Shown here: in pieces, positions 17,831-26,342 of the stretch
Layout of the letters: each line of letters begins with the position of its first letter
How positions within the stretch are numbered: the first letter of the stretch is position 1
DNA from: CAYPFY01 sp964410105
GTDB lineage: Bacteria > Bacteroidota > Ignavibacteria > UBA10030 > SZUA-254
Assembly: GCA_964410105.1 (NCBI GenBank)
Contig: CAYPFY010000001.1
Span: 62,001-126,000, forward strand
Direction of reading: 5' to 3'
DNA: 64,000 nucleotides
Made by a program: the position numbers and the translations under genes
Notes under the pieces: generated by a model
What the model saw: the letters and a program-made list of their open reading frames with translations, nothing else
Databases searched by the model: none
Told to the model about the DNA's origin: nothing

Positions 17831-18607
17831 ATGACTTCCGTCACCTACACGCTCTCCGGCAGGACGGCTCTCGTCACTCTGAACCGTCCCGAGCGCCGCA
17901 ACGCGCTGGACGATGTCATGATCCGGGAGATCACCGAGTGTTTCACGGCCATCAACAGGAGTACCGACTCCCGGGTCGCCGTGCTCACCGGATCCGGATC
18001 GGCATTCTGCGCCGGGATGGACCTGGCCTATCTTCAGAAATTCTCGCAGCTCAGCCACGAGGAGAATCTTGAAGATGCCCGCAATCTCATGAAAATGCTC
18101 AGGCTTCTGAGCTCCCTCCGAAAACCTCTCATCGCCATGGTCAACGGCCCCGCGCTCGGCGGAGGATGCGGAATCGCCGCCGCCGCCGATTTCGTCCTTG
18201 CCTCCGACCGGGAGGCAAAGCTCGGCGCCCCGGAGGTCCGTCTCGGGTTTCTTCCCGCCGTCATCCTCCCGTTCCTCATAAAAAGGATGGGGGAGGGATC
18301 GGCAAGGGAATTCGTCCTCAGCGGCGACGTGATCGATGCGCGGGCGGCCATGGCCAAGGGCCTTGTGACCGAGATTGTCCCGCACGACGGTCTGGGCGAA
18401 ACGGCCCTGGGCTTCGCCGAAAAACTGTCGCGGATGACGAGCCCCTCGTCGGTCACTCTCACCAAAGATCTTTTTGCCCGTCTTCACGAAATGAACGAGG
18501 GAGATTCCCTTGATTACGCCGTCAATCTCAACGCCATGGCGCGGAAAACCGAGGATTTTCGGAAGGGGATAGAATCGTTCATCAAGAAGGAGCCGCTTGA
18601 ATGGTGA
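17831..18607 (+). CDS. Enoyl-CoA hydratase/isomerase family protein
   Basis: A 258-residue crotonase-fold protein. The oxyanion-hole segments are visible as SAFCAGMDLAYL and NGPALGGGCGIAAAADFVL, and the catalytic glutamate region is APEVRLGFLPAVILPFL. The pattern after the glutamate resembles methylglutaconyl-CoA hydratase-type members more than classical beta-oxidation hydratases, but this is not decisive. Nothing else for fatty-acid oxidation is nearby. It shares 7 bp with apt and is transcribed from a promoter that leaves almost no 5' leader. Confidence 0.82.
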   Translation: MTSVTYTLSGRTALVTLNRPERRNALDDVMIREITECFTAINRSTDSRVAVLTGSGSAFCAGMDLAYLQKFSQLSHEENLEDARNLMKMLRLLSSLRKPLIAMVNGPALGGGCGIAAAADFVLASDREAKLGAPEVRLGFLPAVILPFLIKRMGEGSAREFVLSGDVIDARAAMAKGLVTEIVPHDGLGETALGFAEKLSRMTSPSSVTLTKDLFARLHEMNEGDSLDYAVNLNAMARKTEDFRKGIESFIKKEPLEW

Positions 18608-19137
18608 TGGCAGTGGAGGATCTGCGCGCTGCCATCCGGAATGTCCCCGATTTTCCAAAAAAAGGGATAGTGTTCCGGGACATCACCACACTTCTCAAAC
18701 AACCCCGGGCGTTCTCGTCTGCCATCGATCTGCTGGCCGCGCACTGCGGGAAAAGACCGATCGATAAGGTTGTGAGCGTCGAATCGCGGGGATTCATTTT
18801 CGGAAGCGTTCTCGCCTACAAGCTCGGCGCGGGGTTCGTTCCGGTCCGGAAGCCGAAAAAACTCCCCGGCGACACGATTAGCCAAACGTACCAGCTCGAG
18901 TACGGGACCGATTCCCTGGAAATCCATAAGGACGCCATCCGCCCCGGCGAACGCTCTCTTGTCGTCGACGATCTTATCGCCACCGGCGGAACGGTCCTCG
19001 CCGCATGCGAACTCGTCGAGAGGCTCGGGGGAATAATCGACGGCGTCGCCTTCCTGATTGAACTCTCCTTCCTCGGCGGCAGGAAACGGCTACACAAGTA
19101 CGACGTTTTCTCCGTCATCCAGTACGATACCGAGTAA
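18601..19137 (+). CDS. apt: Adenine phosphoribosyltransferase
   Basis: Salvages adenine to AMP using PRPP. It is 178 residues (normal 170-185), with the N-terminal IRNVPDFPKKGIVFRDITTL, the ESRGFIFG loop, VPVRKPKKLPG and the PRPP-binding loop VVDDLIATGGTV. ATG 18601 overlaps the end of the hydratase gene; an ATG two codons later (MAVEDL) is an alternative start. No purine-biosynthesis neighbours are present here. Confidence 0.95.
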   Translation: MVMAVEDLRAAIRNVPDFPKKGIVFRDITTLLKQPRAFSSAIDLLAAHCGKRPIDKVVSVESRGFIFGSVLAYKLGAGFVPVRKPKKLPGDTISQTYQLEYGTDSLEIHKDAIRPGERSLVVDDLIATGGTVLAACELVERLGGIIDGVAFLIELSFLGGRKRLHKYDVFSVIQYDTE

Positions 19138-19182
19138 CTGATTTCCCTCCCCGAGCTCGTTCCGCTGAAACCCGCTTTTTCA

Positions 19183-19211
19183 TTGCGGGAGACGGTATTT
19201 TATCCTATATT
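19183..19211 (+). promoter_or_regulatory. Sigma-70-type promoter of tnaA
   Basis: TTGCGG (19183-19188), 17 bp, TATATT (19206-19211). The expected start is about seven bases before the ATG at 19226. There is no room for the long tna leader peptide used by enterobacteria. Confidence 0.55.
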
Positions 19212-19225
19212 GGCCAGTCCTCCAC

Positions 19226-20599
19226 ATGAAGACGATCATCGAGCCATTTAAGATCAAGACCGTCGAGCCGATACGGTTCACCTCGCCCGAGGAACGAAGC
19301 CGCATCCTCGCCGAAGCGGGGTTCAACCCGTTCCTCATCCGGGCGGAAGACGTTTTGATCGACCTCCTCACCGACAGCGGCACGTCGGCCATGAGCGCCA
19401 AGCAGTGGGCCGGGATGATGGAGGGGGATGAATCGTACGCTGGCGCGCGGAGTTTTTTCCGCTTCGAACGGATCGCGAAGGATCTGACCGGCTTCGACTT
19501 TATCATCCCCACGCACCAGGGGCGCGCGGCCGAGAAAATTCTCTTCACCCTTCTGGGAGGAGCAGGTAAATATTTTCCCAACAATACTCACTTCGACACG
19601 ACCCGGGCAAACATAGAGTTCTCCGGGGCTGAGGCGCTCGACTTTCCCACGCCGGCGGCACGGGAGACCGCATCGCCGGCCGATTTCAAGGGAGATATGG
19701 ACATCCCTGCGCTCGAACGCTGCATAAGGGAAAAGGGGAGGGAAAGCATCCCGCTCGTGATGGTGACGGTCACCAACAACGCGGGCGGAGGCCAGCCGGT
19801 CTCGATGAAAAATATCCGCGAGACGAAAGAACTCTGTTCGCGCTACGGGATCCCGCTTTTCCTCGATGCCTGCCGGTTCGCGGAGAATGCCTTTTTCATC
19901 AAGAAACGGGAAAAGGGCTTTGGGACGGTACCGGTGAAATCGATCGTCCAGGAGATGTTTTCCTACGCCGACGGTTGCACGATGAGCGCAAAGAAAGATG
20001 CCATTGTCAATATGGGGGGATTCCTCGGCCTGAACGACGCCGATCTGGCATCGAAGGCGCGCAATATTCTCATCGTCACCGAAGGTTTTCCGACATACGG
20101 AGGGCTTGCCGGCCGGGATCTCGAGGCGATGGCCCAGGGCCTTGAAGAGGTTTTGGATGAGAACTACCTTACCTACCGGATCCGGTCCGTCGAGTATCTC
20201 GGCGAAAAACTCAGCCGGGCCGGAGTCCCGATCCTGGAGCCGCCGGGAGGCCACGCGATCTATCTCGACGCGAAGCGCTTCGCCCCCCATATCGCGCCGC
20301 ATCACTTCCCGGGACAGGCAATCGTCTGTGAACTCTACCTCGCGGCCGGGATCCGGTCGGTCGAGATAGGAAGCGTGATGTTCGGCCGCAAGAATCCGTC
20401 GACGGGAGAATTCGTGCCGGCCCCCATGGAACTCGTCCGGCTCGCGATACCCCGGCGGGTCTATACCCAGAGCCATATCGACTATGTAGTCGAGGCGGTT
20501 CTGGATGTCTACTCCCGCCGCAAGCAACTTGCCGGACTCCGCATCGTCTCCGAGGCCCCTCTGCTCAGACATTTTACGGCGCGGTTCGAATCCCTATGA
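19226..20599 (+). CDS. tnaA: Tryptophanase (beta-eliminating PLP lyase)
   Basis: A 457-residue PLP enzyme of the tryptophanase/tyrosine phenol-lyase family. It cleaves tryptophan to indole, pyruvate and ammonia. The PLP lysine lies in DGCTMSAKKDAIVNMGG; IPTHQGRAAEKILF is the cofactor-phosphate region. Two features favour tryptophanase over tyrosine phenol-lyase. THFDTTR has Asp where phenol-lyases have Thr, and IRSVEIGSVMFGR lacks the phenol-lyase arginine. The end LRHFTARFESL is typical. The following zinc-ribbon gene overlaps by 4 bp. A phenol-lyase activity cannot be fully excluded. Confidence 0.85.
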   Translation: MKTIIEPFKIKTVEPIRFTSPEERSRILAEAGFNPFLIRAEDVLIDLLTDSGTSAMSAKQWAGMMEGDESYAGARSFFRFERIAKDLTGFDFIIPTHQGRAAEKILFTLLGGAGKYFPNNTHFDTTRANIEFSGAEALDFPTPAARETASPADFKGDMDIPALERCIREKGRESIPLVMVTVTNNAGGGQPVSMKNIRETKELCSRYGIPLFLDACRFAENAFFIKKREKGFGTVPVKSIVQEMFSYADGCTMSAKKDAIVNMGGFLGLNDADLASKARNILIVTEGFPTYGGLAGRDLEAMAQGLEEVLDENYLTYRIRSVEYLGEKLSRAGVPILEPPGGHAIYLDAKRFAPHIAPHHFPGQAIVCELYLAAGIRSVEIGSVMFGRKNPSTGEFVPAPMELVRLAIPRRVYTQSHIDYVVEAVLDVYSRRKQLAGLRIVSEAPLLRHFTARFESL

Positions 20600-21300
20600 T
20601 CGTCTGCTCCGTCTGCCGGACCGAGAATCACCACCTTGCGATCACCTGCCGCTCGTGCGGCGGGTTTCTGCAGGCCAAAGTCGAGAACCTCGATCTCTTC
20701 TCGACGGCGTGGGGCGTCATCGAGCGCCCGCGGCGGGCTTTCCGGACCATCGGGCTGGCGGTGCATAAAAATTTCGCGTACGTCCTCGCCGCCACCTCCG
20801 GCATCGCGTTCGTCTTCCTTGCCTTCTGGATCGTGAAGGCGGGCGATCAGGCCGAGTCTCTTCTGAATATCATCGCGGCCGCCCTCGCCGTGGGCCCCTT
20901 TTTCGGGATCGCGGCCCTGCTAGCCGGCGCCGCGCTGGCACAGGCGGTATCGTCGATCGTCCGCGCCCCCCTCACGTTCCGGAACTGTTTTGCCCTCTTC
21001 GCCTGGTCCATGGTGCCGGTTGTGATTTCCCTCCTCGTCGTGATGCCCGTTGAGATCCTCTCGTTCGGTCAGTTTTTTTTCACCACCAATCCGTCGCCGC
21101 TCGTCCTGCGGCCGGTTTCCTATGTCATACTCCTCGGGCTTGACGGCCTCTTCGCCCTCTGGACGCTCCTCCTCCAGTTTGCGGGCCTGAAGACGCTTCT
21201 TCAGAACGGCTGGGGGAAAGCCGTGCTGGTTCAGATCGCGGCGCTGGCCCCACTGTGCGTCTCCCTCTGGATCGCGCGGTTGGTGCTGAAGGGAGCATGA
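20596..21300 (+). CDS. Zinc-ribbon and Yip1-like membrane protein
   Basis: A 234-residue protein with an N-terminal zinc ribbon (CSVC and CRSCGG, residues 4-22) and about five membrane helices from residue 60 onward, in the pattern of bacterial Yip1-domain proteins. The function of bacterial members is unknown. It overlaps tnaA by 4 bp upstream and the metallopeptidase gene by 4 bp downstream, so it belongs to the tnaA transcript. There is no obvious link to tryptophan metabolism. Confidence 0.6.
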   Translation: MIVCSVCRTENHHLAITCRSCGGFLQAKVENLDLFSTAWGVIERPRRAFRTIGLAVHKNFAYVLAATSGIAFVFLAFWIVKAGDQAESLLNIIAAALAVGPFFGIAALLAGAALAQAVSSIVRAPLTFRNCFALFAWSMVPVVISLLVVMPVEILSFGQFFFTTNPSPLVLRPVSYVILLGLDGLFALWTLLLQFAGLKTLLQNGWGKAVLVQIAALAPLCVSLWIARLVLKGA

Positions 21301-21671
21301 TGGAGCGGGAAGTTTTTGAAGAAATCGTCGAGAGGGTTTTCCACAATCTTCCCGAGCAATTCAAATCGGCGGTCGACAATGTCCGGATCGTCGTCGAGGA
21401 TTTTCCCTCTGACGATCTCGTGAGGTCATTGCATCTTCAGTCCCGGCACCACCTCCTCGGGCTTTACCAGGGGATTCCGCTGACTCTTCGGGGGACATGG
21501 TACGGGATGACCCCGGTCGTGCCGGATACGATCTCGCTGTACCAGAAAAACATCGAGGCGCGCAGCCGCAGCGATGCGGAGATCGAGAGCGCCATCTATG
21601 ACACGCTCGTCCACGAAGTGGGTCATTACTTCGGGATGAACGAAGAGGAGATCCGAAAAGCGGGTTATTAA
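21297..21671 (+). CDS. Small zincin-like metallopeptidase-family protein
   Basis: About 124 residues; the start is one of two adjacent ATG codons at 21297/21300, overlapping the previous TGA and preceded by GGGAG. Near the C-terminus is HEVGHYFGMNEEEI, the HExxHxxGxxE zinc motif of the minimal PF06262-type zincins. The central part (HLLGLYQGIPLTLRG, then DTISLYQKNIE) is also typical of this family. These small cytoplasmic proteins have the metzincin-type site but no established substrate. Confidence 0.78.
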   Translation: MMEREVFEEIVERVFHNLPEQFKSAVDNVRIVVEDFPSDDLVRSLHLQSRHHLLGLYQGIPLTLRGTWYGMTPVVPDTISLYQKNIEARSRSDAEIESAIYDTLVHEVGHYFGMNEEEIRKAGY

Positions 21672-21714
21672 GCGAATTTTTTGTATATTGAACGGAGTAT
21701 AAAAGGAGTCTTCA

Positions 21715-22011
21715 ATGGGAAAAGTCATATTCACGATTTCATATGATATCGCGCCGGATAAGAGGGACGAATACCTTGCCCTCACGCAGGAAATGAAGCA
21801 GCACTTTGCGAGCTCGAACGGCCGGTCGTATGCGATCTATGAACAGAAGGGAAGGAAGAACAGCTTCTCCGAAGTCTTTATTTTCAATAACATGGAAGAA
21901 TATGACCAACTCGAGGATCAGGACGACCAGATGGCCTTGCTCGTTCAGCGTCTCGAGACCCTCCTCGCCGACCGCAAGATGAAGTACACGACCCTCATCG
22001 AACTGGACTAA
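21715..22011 (+). CDS. Small dimeric alpha/beta-barrel-like hypothetical protein
   Basis: A 98-residue cytoplasmic protein preceded by a good ribosome-binding site (AAAAGGAG). The order beta (KVIFTISYDI), helix (KRDEYLALTQEMKQHF), beta (RSYAIYEQK), beta (SFSEVFIFNNMEEYDQL) is that of the ferredoxin-like dimeric alpha/beta-barrel fold of ABM/EthD-type monooxygenases. No catalytic motif is conserved enough to assign activity. The hemerythrin gene follows after 12 bp. Confidence 0.5.
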   Translation: MGKVIFTISYDIAPDKRDEYLALTQEMKQHFASSNGRSYAIYEQKGRKNSFSEVFIFNNMEEYDQLEDQDDQMALLVQRLETLLADRKMKYTTLIELD

Positions 22012-22023
22012 AACCCGTTGTAG

Positions 22024-22506
22024 ATGCCCGCCCGGCCTGCCGACCCCATCGCGCAATTGATGCAGGAACATAATGACGCGCTCGTTCAGCTGAAGCTCCT
22101 CAACAAGGCAGCCCAGGCGGTCATGAGCGACGGCTGCTCACCGCGCCAGTTCACCAGGATCCGCGCGGCCCTGAGATTCATCAAGGAAGAAGTGAGCGTC
22201 CATAATGAGAGGGAGGAAGCTGCTCTCTTTCCCGTCCTCGAGCGATATGTCGAGGGCCCGACGCGGGTGATGCGAGCCGATCACGAGAAACTCCGGAGGG
22301 GATTTCGCCGTCTCGAACAGTCCGTCGGGGTTTTGAGGAAAAAGCCCGACAGTTTCTCCGCCATCAAGCGTTTTTCCGAGATTTCCAGGGATGTCGTGCA
22401 GCTCTTCGTCAATCATATCCATAAGGAGAACTATATCCTTTTTCCCCTTGTGAGACAGTTCCTTGGAAAGGACGAGCTGCGTGAGATTGCGAGGAAAATG
22501 CTTTGA
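22024..22506 (+). CDS. Hemerythrin HHE-domain protein
   Basis: A 160-residue four-helix protein with the iron ligands of a hemerythrin-like domain: H16 in QLMQEHND, H and E in VHNEREEAALFP near 60-64, H near 87 in RADHEKLRR, and H/E in FVNHIHKENYILFP. The spacing matches the DcrH/YtfE-like HHE group. Such proteins bind oxygen or repair iron centres under nitrosative or oxidative stress. A role is not fixed by the neighbours. The gene ends convergently with the M28 peptidase. Confidence 0.82.
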   Translation: MPARPADPIAQLMQEHNDALVQLKLLNKAAQAVMSDGCSPRQFTRIRAALRFIKEEVSVHNEREEAALFPVLERYVEGPTRVMRADHEKLRRGFRRLEQSVGVLRKKPDSFSAIKRFSEISRDVVQLFVNHIHKENYILFPLVRQFLGKDELREIARKML

Positions 22507-22582
22507 GCCCCCGTGGCCACGGGTCCTCTCCTGATCGAACCCACCGGCCGGGATCTGAAATCGGGGGGGGGAACCTGAATCG

Positions 22583-24373
22583 TTACTTTCTTGCCTCGAG
22601 CGTGGCCGACAGCGTGACGTTGTCCGCTCCCCGTCGCACCAGGATCTCGACCTGATCTCCCGGTTTGTATTTTTCCAGGAGATACATGAAGTCGTAGATG
22701 TTTCTGACATCCTTCCCGCCGAATTTGATGATCGTGTCATTCGCGCGCAGCCCGGCCTTCTCCGCTGCGCTGCCCGCCCGGGCGCCTGAAATCTTCAGCC
22801 CCTCGACCTCCGCGGCGTAATCGGGAATGACGCCGAGGCTCACGCGGATCCCCTGACGGTCCCCGCCTCCGCCCGGCGATGAAGCCGCGACCACCTTCGT
22901 GAAAAGTGGTCTCTCCGGTTCATCCGAAATATCCTGGGCGAGACGAAGGACGTACCGGATGACTTTCTGCTCCCCCGGGTAGTTTATTTTCTCCCATGTA
23001 TCCGAGGGCCGGTGATAGTCCGTGTGGAGATTCGTGAAGAAGAATAGAACCGGGATGTTGCGCGCATAAAAGGAGGCGTGGTCGCTCGGGCCGAATCCGT
23101 CGGGCTTCAGCCTGACGGACAAGGAGTCGATGTTTTCCTTCCGCACAAGCTGTTCCCACTGCGGCGAGGTGCCCATCCCTTCGATGACGAGCAGGCTGTC
23201 CTTCATCCGGCCGATCATGTCCATGTTGAGCATGGCGACCGTGCTGTCGAGATCTTTCAGGGGGTTTTTTACGTAAAATTCGGAGCCGAGGAGCCCGAGC
23301 TCTTCCCCGGAAAATGCGATGAACAGAATGCTGCGTTTGAACCGCGAGCGGTAAGCGGATGCGAACTGGGCCGCCTCGAGGAGCCCCGCGGTCCCGGAGG
23401 CGTTATCGTCCGCCCCGTGATGGATGGCCACCGTGTCGGGGGAAAGAGATCCTTCCCCGCCCATTCCGAGATGATCCATGTGGGCCCCGATCACAACGGT
23501 CTGTCGCGCGAGAGCCGGGTCGGAGCCCCGCAGGAGCCCTGCGATGTTGGCCGAATTTCCATACTCCTTGATCATTTCGGTCTTGAGCCTGCCCAAGGCT
23601 CCCGGAAGATCGAACGAGTCCGGAGTCCTGGTCGAATCTATCCTGGACTGGATTTCCCGCAGATCCCGCCCCGCCGATTTCATGAGAGATTCCATCTCCT
23701 CGAACGTGAGGGCGATGGCAGCCAGGGAGACGCGTGCCGACATCGGCAGCCGGAACGACGTAAGGGCATCCCCCTCGGTTCCACCCCGGGCTGTCAGGAA
23801 TATGATGCCCGCCGCACCCTTCTCATGCGCGACGTGGGCCTTGTTGAGTAGGGAGGATTCGTTCAGGTAGTGCCGGGTCCCCGGCCCCTCGGGCGAGTAA
23901 CGGAGAACGACGACGATCTTGCCGCGGACATCAATTTTTCCATAGTCATCGTACCGGTTGGAATCGGTCGTCACCGAGATCCCGTATCCCGCGAAGGCGA
24001 GCGGGGCGGAGATCGTGGTGTCGGCAGAAATCGTGAGGGGGAGGAACTGGGCGGGGCGTTTGTAGGAAATCTCCTTTCCAAGAGAAACCGCGAAGCTGTT
24101 CTCTCCCTCCCGGATTCTCTGGAGGAAGGGGAATTTTTGAAAATAGCCGTCATTCCCCGCCGGCTCCAGCCCGTACTCTTTGAAACGCTCCGCGATGTAA
24201 CGCGCGGCCTTGCGATTACCTTCCTCGCCCGTCCGCCGGCCCGCCAGCTCGTCCGAGGATAGATAACGGATGTGCTCGCGAATCTCAGGCGTCGTGACAT
24301 CAGGGGACACGGGCGGTGCCGGGGCGCACCCTCCCAGGAGGGAGAGCGGTATCAGTAGGGAGCGGATTTTCAT
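22583..24373 (-). CDS. M28-family zinc aminopeptidase lipoprotein with PA and PDZ domains
   Basis: A 596-residue secreted exopeptidase. The N-terminus ends in LSLLGGC, a lipobox, so it should be lipid-anchored at residue 16. A PA insert (about 110-230) precedes the M28 catalytic domain with its zinc ligands in IGAHMDHLGMGG, GADDNASGTAG, SGEELGLLGSEFY, LNMDMIGRM and HTDYHRPSDTW. A PDZ domain closes the protein (KISGARAGSAAEKAGLRAND). This architecture is common in Bacteroidota and Ignavibacteria peptide scavengers. It overlaps the small lipoprotein gene by 4 bp. Confidence 0.9.
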   Translation of the reverse strand: MKIRSLLIPLSLLGGCAPAPPVSPDVTTPEIREHIRYLSSDELAGRRTGEEGNRKAARYIAERFKEYGLEPAGNDGYFQKFPFLQRIREGENSFAVSLGKEISYKRPAQFLPLTISADTTISAPLAFAGYGISVTTDSNRYDDYGKIDVRGKIVVVLRYSPEGPGTRHYLNESSLLNKAHVAHEKGAAGIIFLTARGGTEGDALTSFRLPMSARVSLAAIALTFEEMESLMKSAGRDLREIQSRIDSTRTPDSFDLPGALGRLKTEMIKEYGNSANIAGLLRGSDPALARQTVVIGAHMDHLGMGGEGSLSPDTVAIHHGADDNASGTAGLLEAAQFASAYRSRFKRSILFIAFSGEELGLLGSEFYVKNPLKDLDSTVAMLNMDMIGRMKDSLLVIEGMGTSPQWEQLVRKENIDSLSVRLKPDGFGPSDHASFYARNIPVLFFFTNLHTDYHRPSDTWEKINYPGEQKVIRYVLRLAQDISDEPERPLFTKVVAASSPGGGGDRQGIRVSLGVIPDYAAEVEGLKISGARAGSAAEKAGLRANDTIIKFGGKDVRNIYDFMYLLEKYKPGDQVEILVRRGADNVTLSATLEARK

Positions 24374-24681
24374 CGGGGTTCCTTCATGTCAAGTATATCA
24401 ATAACGTCAACGGGCTTACCCACCATGCAGATGCTCGAGACGCCGCGGGAGGTTTTCACCACGAGCCGCGCCCTCATCCCATCCTTCAGAAGGCGCTGGC
24501 TCTTCTCGCCGAAGAGCTCATACTGCTGGCCGTCATCCCCGACAAACTTCCAGCATCCCCCTTCGAGCAGAGTCTTCTCCATTTTTCCGGAAATCTCATA
24601 CGTCCCGGCGGGCGGGGCGGGCGCCGAGCATGAGGCGAGGAACGCGCAGAGCACTCCCCGAAATGCGACGCGGAGAATCAC
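24370..24681 (-). CDS. Small lipoprotein of unknown function
   Basis: A 103-residue protein with a hydrophobic N-terminus and lipobox LASC, giving a mature lipoprotein beginning at Cys18. The mature part is a compact beta-rich domain (GTYEISGKMEKTLLEGGCWK, then YELFG and MRARLVVK) that looks like an OB- or DUF-type fold binding metals or ligands. I do not recognise a named family. It overlaps both neighbours by 4 bp and belongs to the peroxiredoxin-TolB-M28 operon. Confidence 0.6.
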   Translation of the reverse strand: MILRVAFRGVLCAFLASCSAPAPPAGTYEISGKMEKTLLEGGCWKFVGDDGQQYELFGEKSQRLLKDGMRARLVVKTSRGVSSICMVGKPVDVIDILDMKEPR

Positions 24682-25724
24682 TCCTTCCAGTCCGCAATAA
24701 AGATGTCGGTGGCGTACCTGCCCGATGCGTGTCTCCCGGAGGCGAAGACAAGCCGTTTCCCGTCGGGGCTGAACATGGGGAAACCGTCGAAAGCCCTGCT
24801 GTAGGTGATCCTCTCGAGGCCCGAGCCGTCCCTGCCGACCATGAAGAGATCAAAGTTCATCGGGACGCGGGAGGTGTCGGCCATGTTCGAGGAAAAAATT
24901 ATCCGCCGCCCGTCGGGATGCATGAAGGGGCCGAAGTTGGCAGCCGTGTTGTGCGTGAGCTGGCGCTTGTGGGAGCCATCGGCGTCCATGACCCAGATCT
25001 GCAGGCTGATGGGCCTGATTTTTTCCTCCGCGAGCAACGACTTGTAATCTGCGGTCTCCCTGGGAGACTCGGGGTGGTACGCTCGATAGACGATCTGCTT
25101 CCCGTCCGCCGAAAAGAACGGGCCCCCGTCGTACCCGAGCTCGTGCGTCAGCTGCCTCACATCGGTCCCGTCCAGATTCATCGTGTAGATGTCGAGGTCT
25201 CCGTTCCGGATGGATGTGAAGGCGATCTTGTCGCCGCGCGGGGAGACGACCGCCTCGGCATCGTAGCCGGGGGTGTCCGTCAGGCGTTTCGTGATGGCTC
25301 CGTTCGTGTCGGCGATGAAAATATCGTACGACGGGTAGAGCGACCAGACATAGCCCTTGGAGCGATCGGGAGCGGGGGGGCATTCGGCTCCGGCAAGGTG
25401 AGTCGAGGCAAACAGCACATGGGCCCCGTCCGGAAGAAAGTACGAGCACGTCGTCCTCCCTCTGCCCCCCGAAATGAGTTTGACGTTCGACCCGTCGGTA
25501 TTCATCGTGTAAATCTGGTCGCATCGGAACGTGTCGCGCTGCGACTGGAAGACGAGGCGGCTGCCGTCGAAAGAGAAGTAGGCTTCGGCGTTCTGCCCAC
25601 CGAAGGTGAGCTGGCGGAGCGGTCCGAGGTGCGATTCCCCCTGGACAAGGAGCGAATCAACCGTCTGGGCATGAAGGTTCAGCCAGAAGGGGAGCCAGAG
25701 GAAGGCCCATCGTGCGGGACGCAT
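24678..25724 (-). CDS. TolB-like beta-propeller secreted protein
   Basis: A 348-residue secreted protein with a signal peptide (cleavage near HAQ/TVD) and at least five PD40/WD40-like repeats such as FSFDGSRLVFQSQRD, SPRGDKIAFTSIRNGDLDIY, FSADGKQIVY and FSPDGKRLVFASGRH. Repeated DIYTMNLDGTDVRQLT units are the hallmark of TolB-type propellers. It lacks the N-terminal TolB domain, so it is not the Tol-Pal component. It probably binds protein or peptide in the periplasm and is coupled to the M28 peptidase operon; exact function unknown. Confidence 0.75.
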   Translation of the reverse strand: MRPARWAFLWLPFWLNLHAQTVDSLLVQGESHLGPLRQLTFGGQNAEAYFSFDGSRLVFQSQRDTFRCDQIYTMNTDGSNVKLISGGRGRTTCSYFLPDGAHVLFASTHLAGAECPPAPDRSKGYVWSLYPSYDIFIADTNGAITKRLTDTPGYDAEAVVSPRGDKIAFTSIRNGDLDIYTMNLDGTDVRQLTHELGYDGGPFFSADGKQIVYRAYHPESPRETADYKSLLAEEKIRPISLQIWVMDADGSHKRQLTHNTAANFGPFMHPDGRRIIFSSNMADTSRVPMNFDLFMVGRDGSGLERITYSRAFDGFPMFSPDGKRLVFASGRHASGRYATDIFIADWKE

Positions 25725-25727
25725 CTG

Positions 25728-26261
25728 CTATTGAAGATCCTTCAGAGCCTTCTTCAGCTTGTCGAACGATTGCGTGTCCCGGACGCTGTAGCTGAGGTCG
25801 ATGTAGGCGATCTTTCCCTTCTTGTCGATCACGAAGACGGTGCGCTTGTTGTAGCCCGCCGCCTCATTATAGCTGCCATAAGCCTTGGCGACCTCATGCT
25901 TGTGGTCGGAGACAAGTTTGAAGGGGAGATCGTGGTGCTTCGCCCACTCGTGATGGGAGTACTCGTAATCCCCGCTGATGCCGAGGATCTCGGCGTCGAG
26001 TTCGGAAAGAGACGAAAAATTGTCACGAAGGGCACAAACCTCTTTCGTGCACCCGCCGCTCCAGTCGGCGGGGTAGAAGGCGAGGACGATATTCTTGGAC
26101 CCCACGAGGCCCGAGAGCTTCAGGTCTCCTTCACCGATCGAATCTTTCGTCGCAAAGGGGAGCGAAAAGTCGGGAGCGGTTTCACCTACTTTCCGGACAT
26201 CGGCGTTCTGGGCAAAACCGATGAGGGGAGCGAGAAGAAGGAAGAGGCCCGCGCGTCTCAT
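25728..26261 (-). CDS. Exported peroxiredoxin (AhpC/TSA, BCP-like)
   Basis: A 177-residue thiol peroxidase. The start at 26261 follows AGGAGA by a few bases and begins a signal peptide (MRRAGLFLLLAPLIGFAQ). The peroxidatic cysteine lies in AFYPADWSGGCTKEVCALRD, with a possible resolving cysteine five residues later, as in atypical two-cysteine BCP enzymes. The sequence DWSGGC differs from the usual DFTPVC, so the active-site loop is slightly unusual. It is the first gene of the four-gene minus operon leading to the M28 peptidase. Confidence 0.82.
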   Translation of the reverse strand: MRRAGLFLLLAPLIGFAQNADVRKVGETAPDFSLPFATKDSIGEGDLKLSGLVGSKNIVLAFYPADWSGGCTKEVCALRDNFSSLSELDAEILGISGDYEYSHHEWAKHHDLPFKLVSDHKHEVAKAYGSYNEAAGYNKRTVFVIDKKGKIAYIDLSYSVRDTQSFDKLKKALKDLQ

Positions 26262-26342
26262 TGAGAATTCTCCTTGTTGGAAGAGTGTGGGACTACGCGG
26301 GAAAGATACCAAAACTCTACGAAATAACCAACACGCCCCCCC

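Noticed and set aside
19205..20572. A 455-codon minus-strand frame across tnaA.
   Set aside because: Opposite-strand shadow of tryptophanase.
19226..20599. Tyrosine phenol-lyase instead of tryptophanase.
   Set aside because: The Asp in HFDTTR and the VEIGS segment match tryptophanase; the phenol-lyase Thr and Arg are absent.
24630..26264. A 544-codon plus-strand frame.
   Set aside because: It is antisense to the TolB-like and peroxiredoxin genes, which have clear domains and signal peptides; high GC keeps the opposite strand open.
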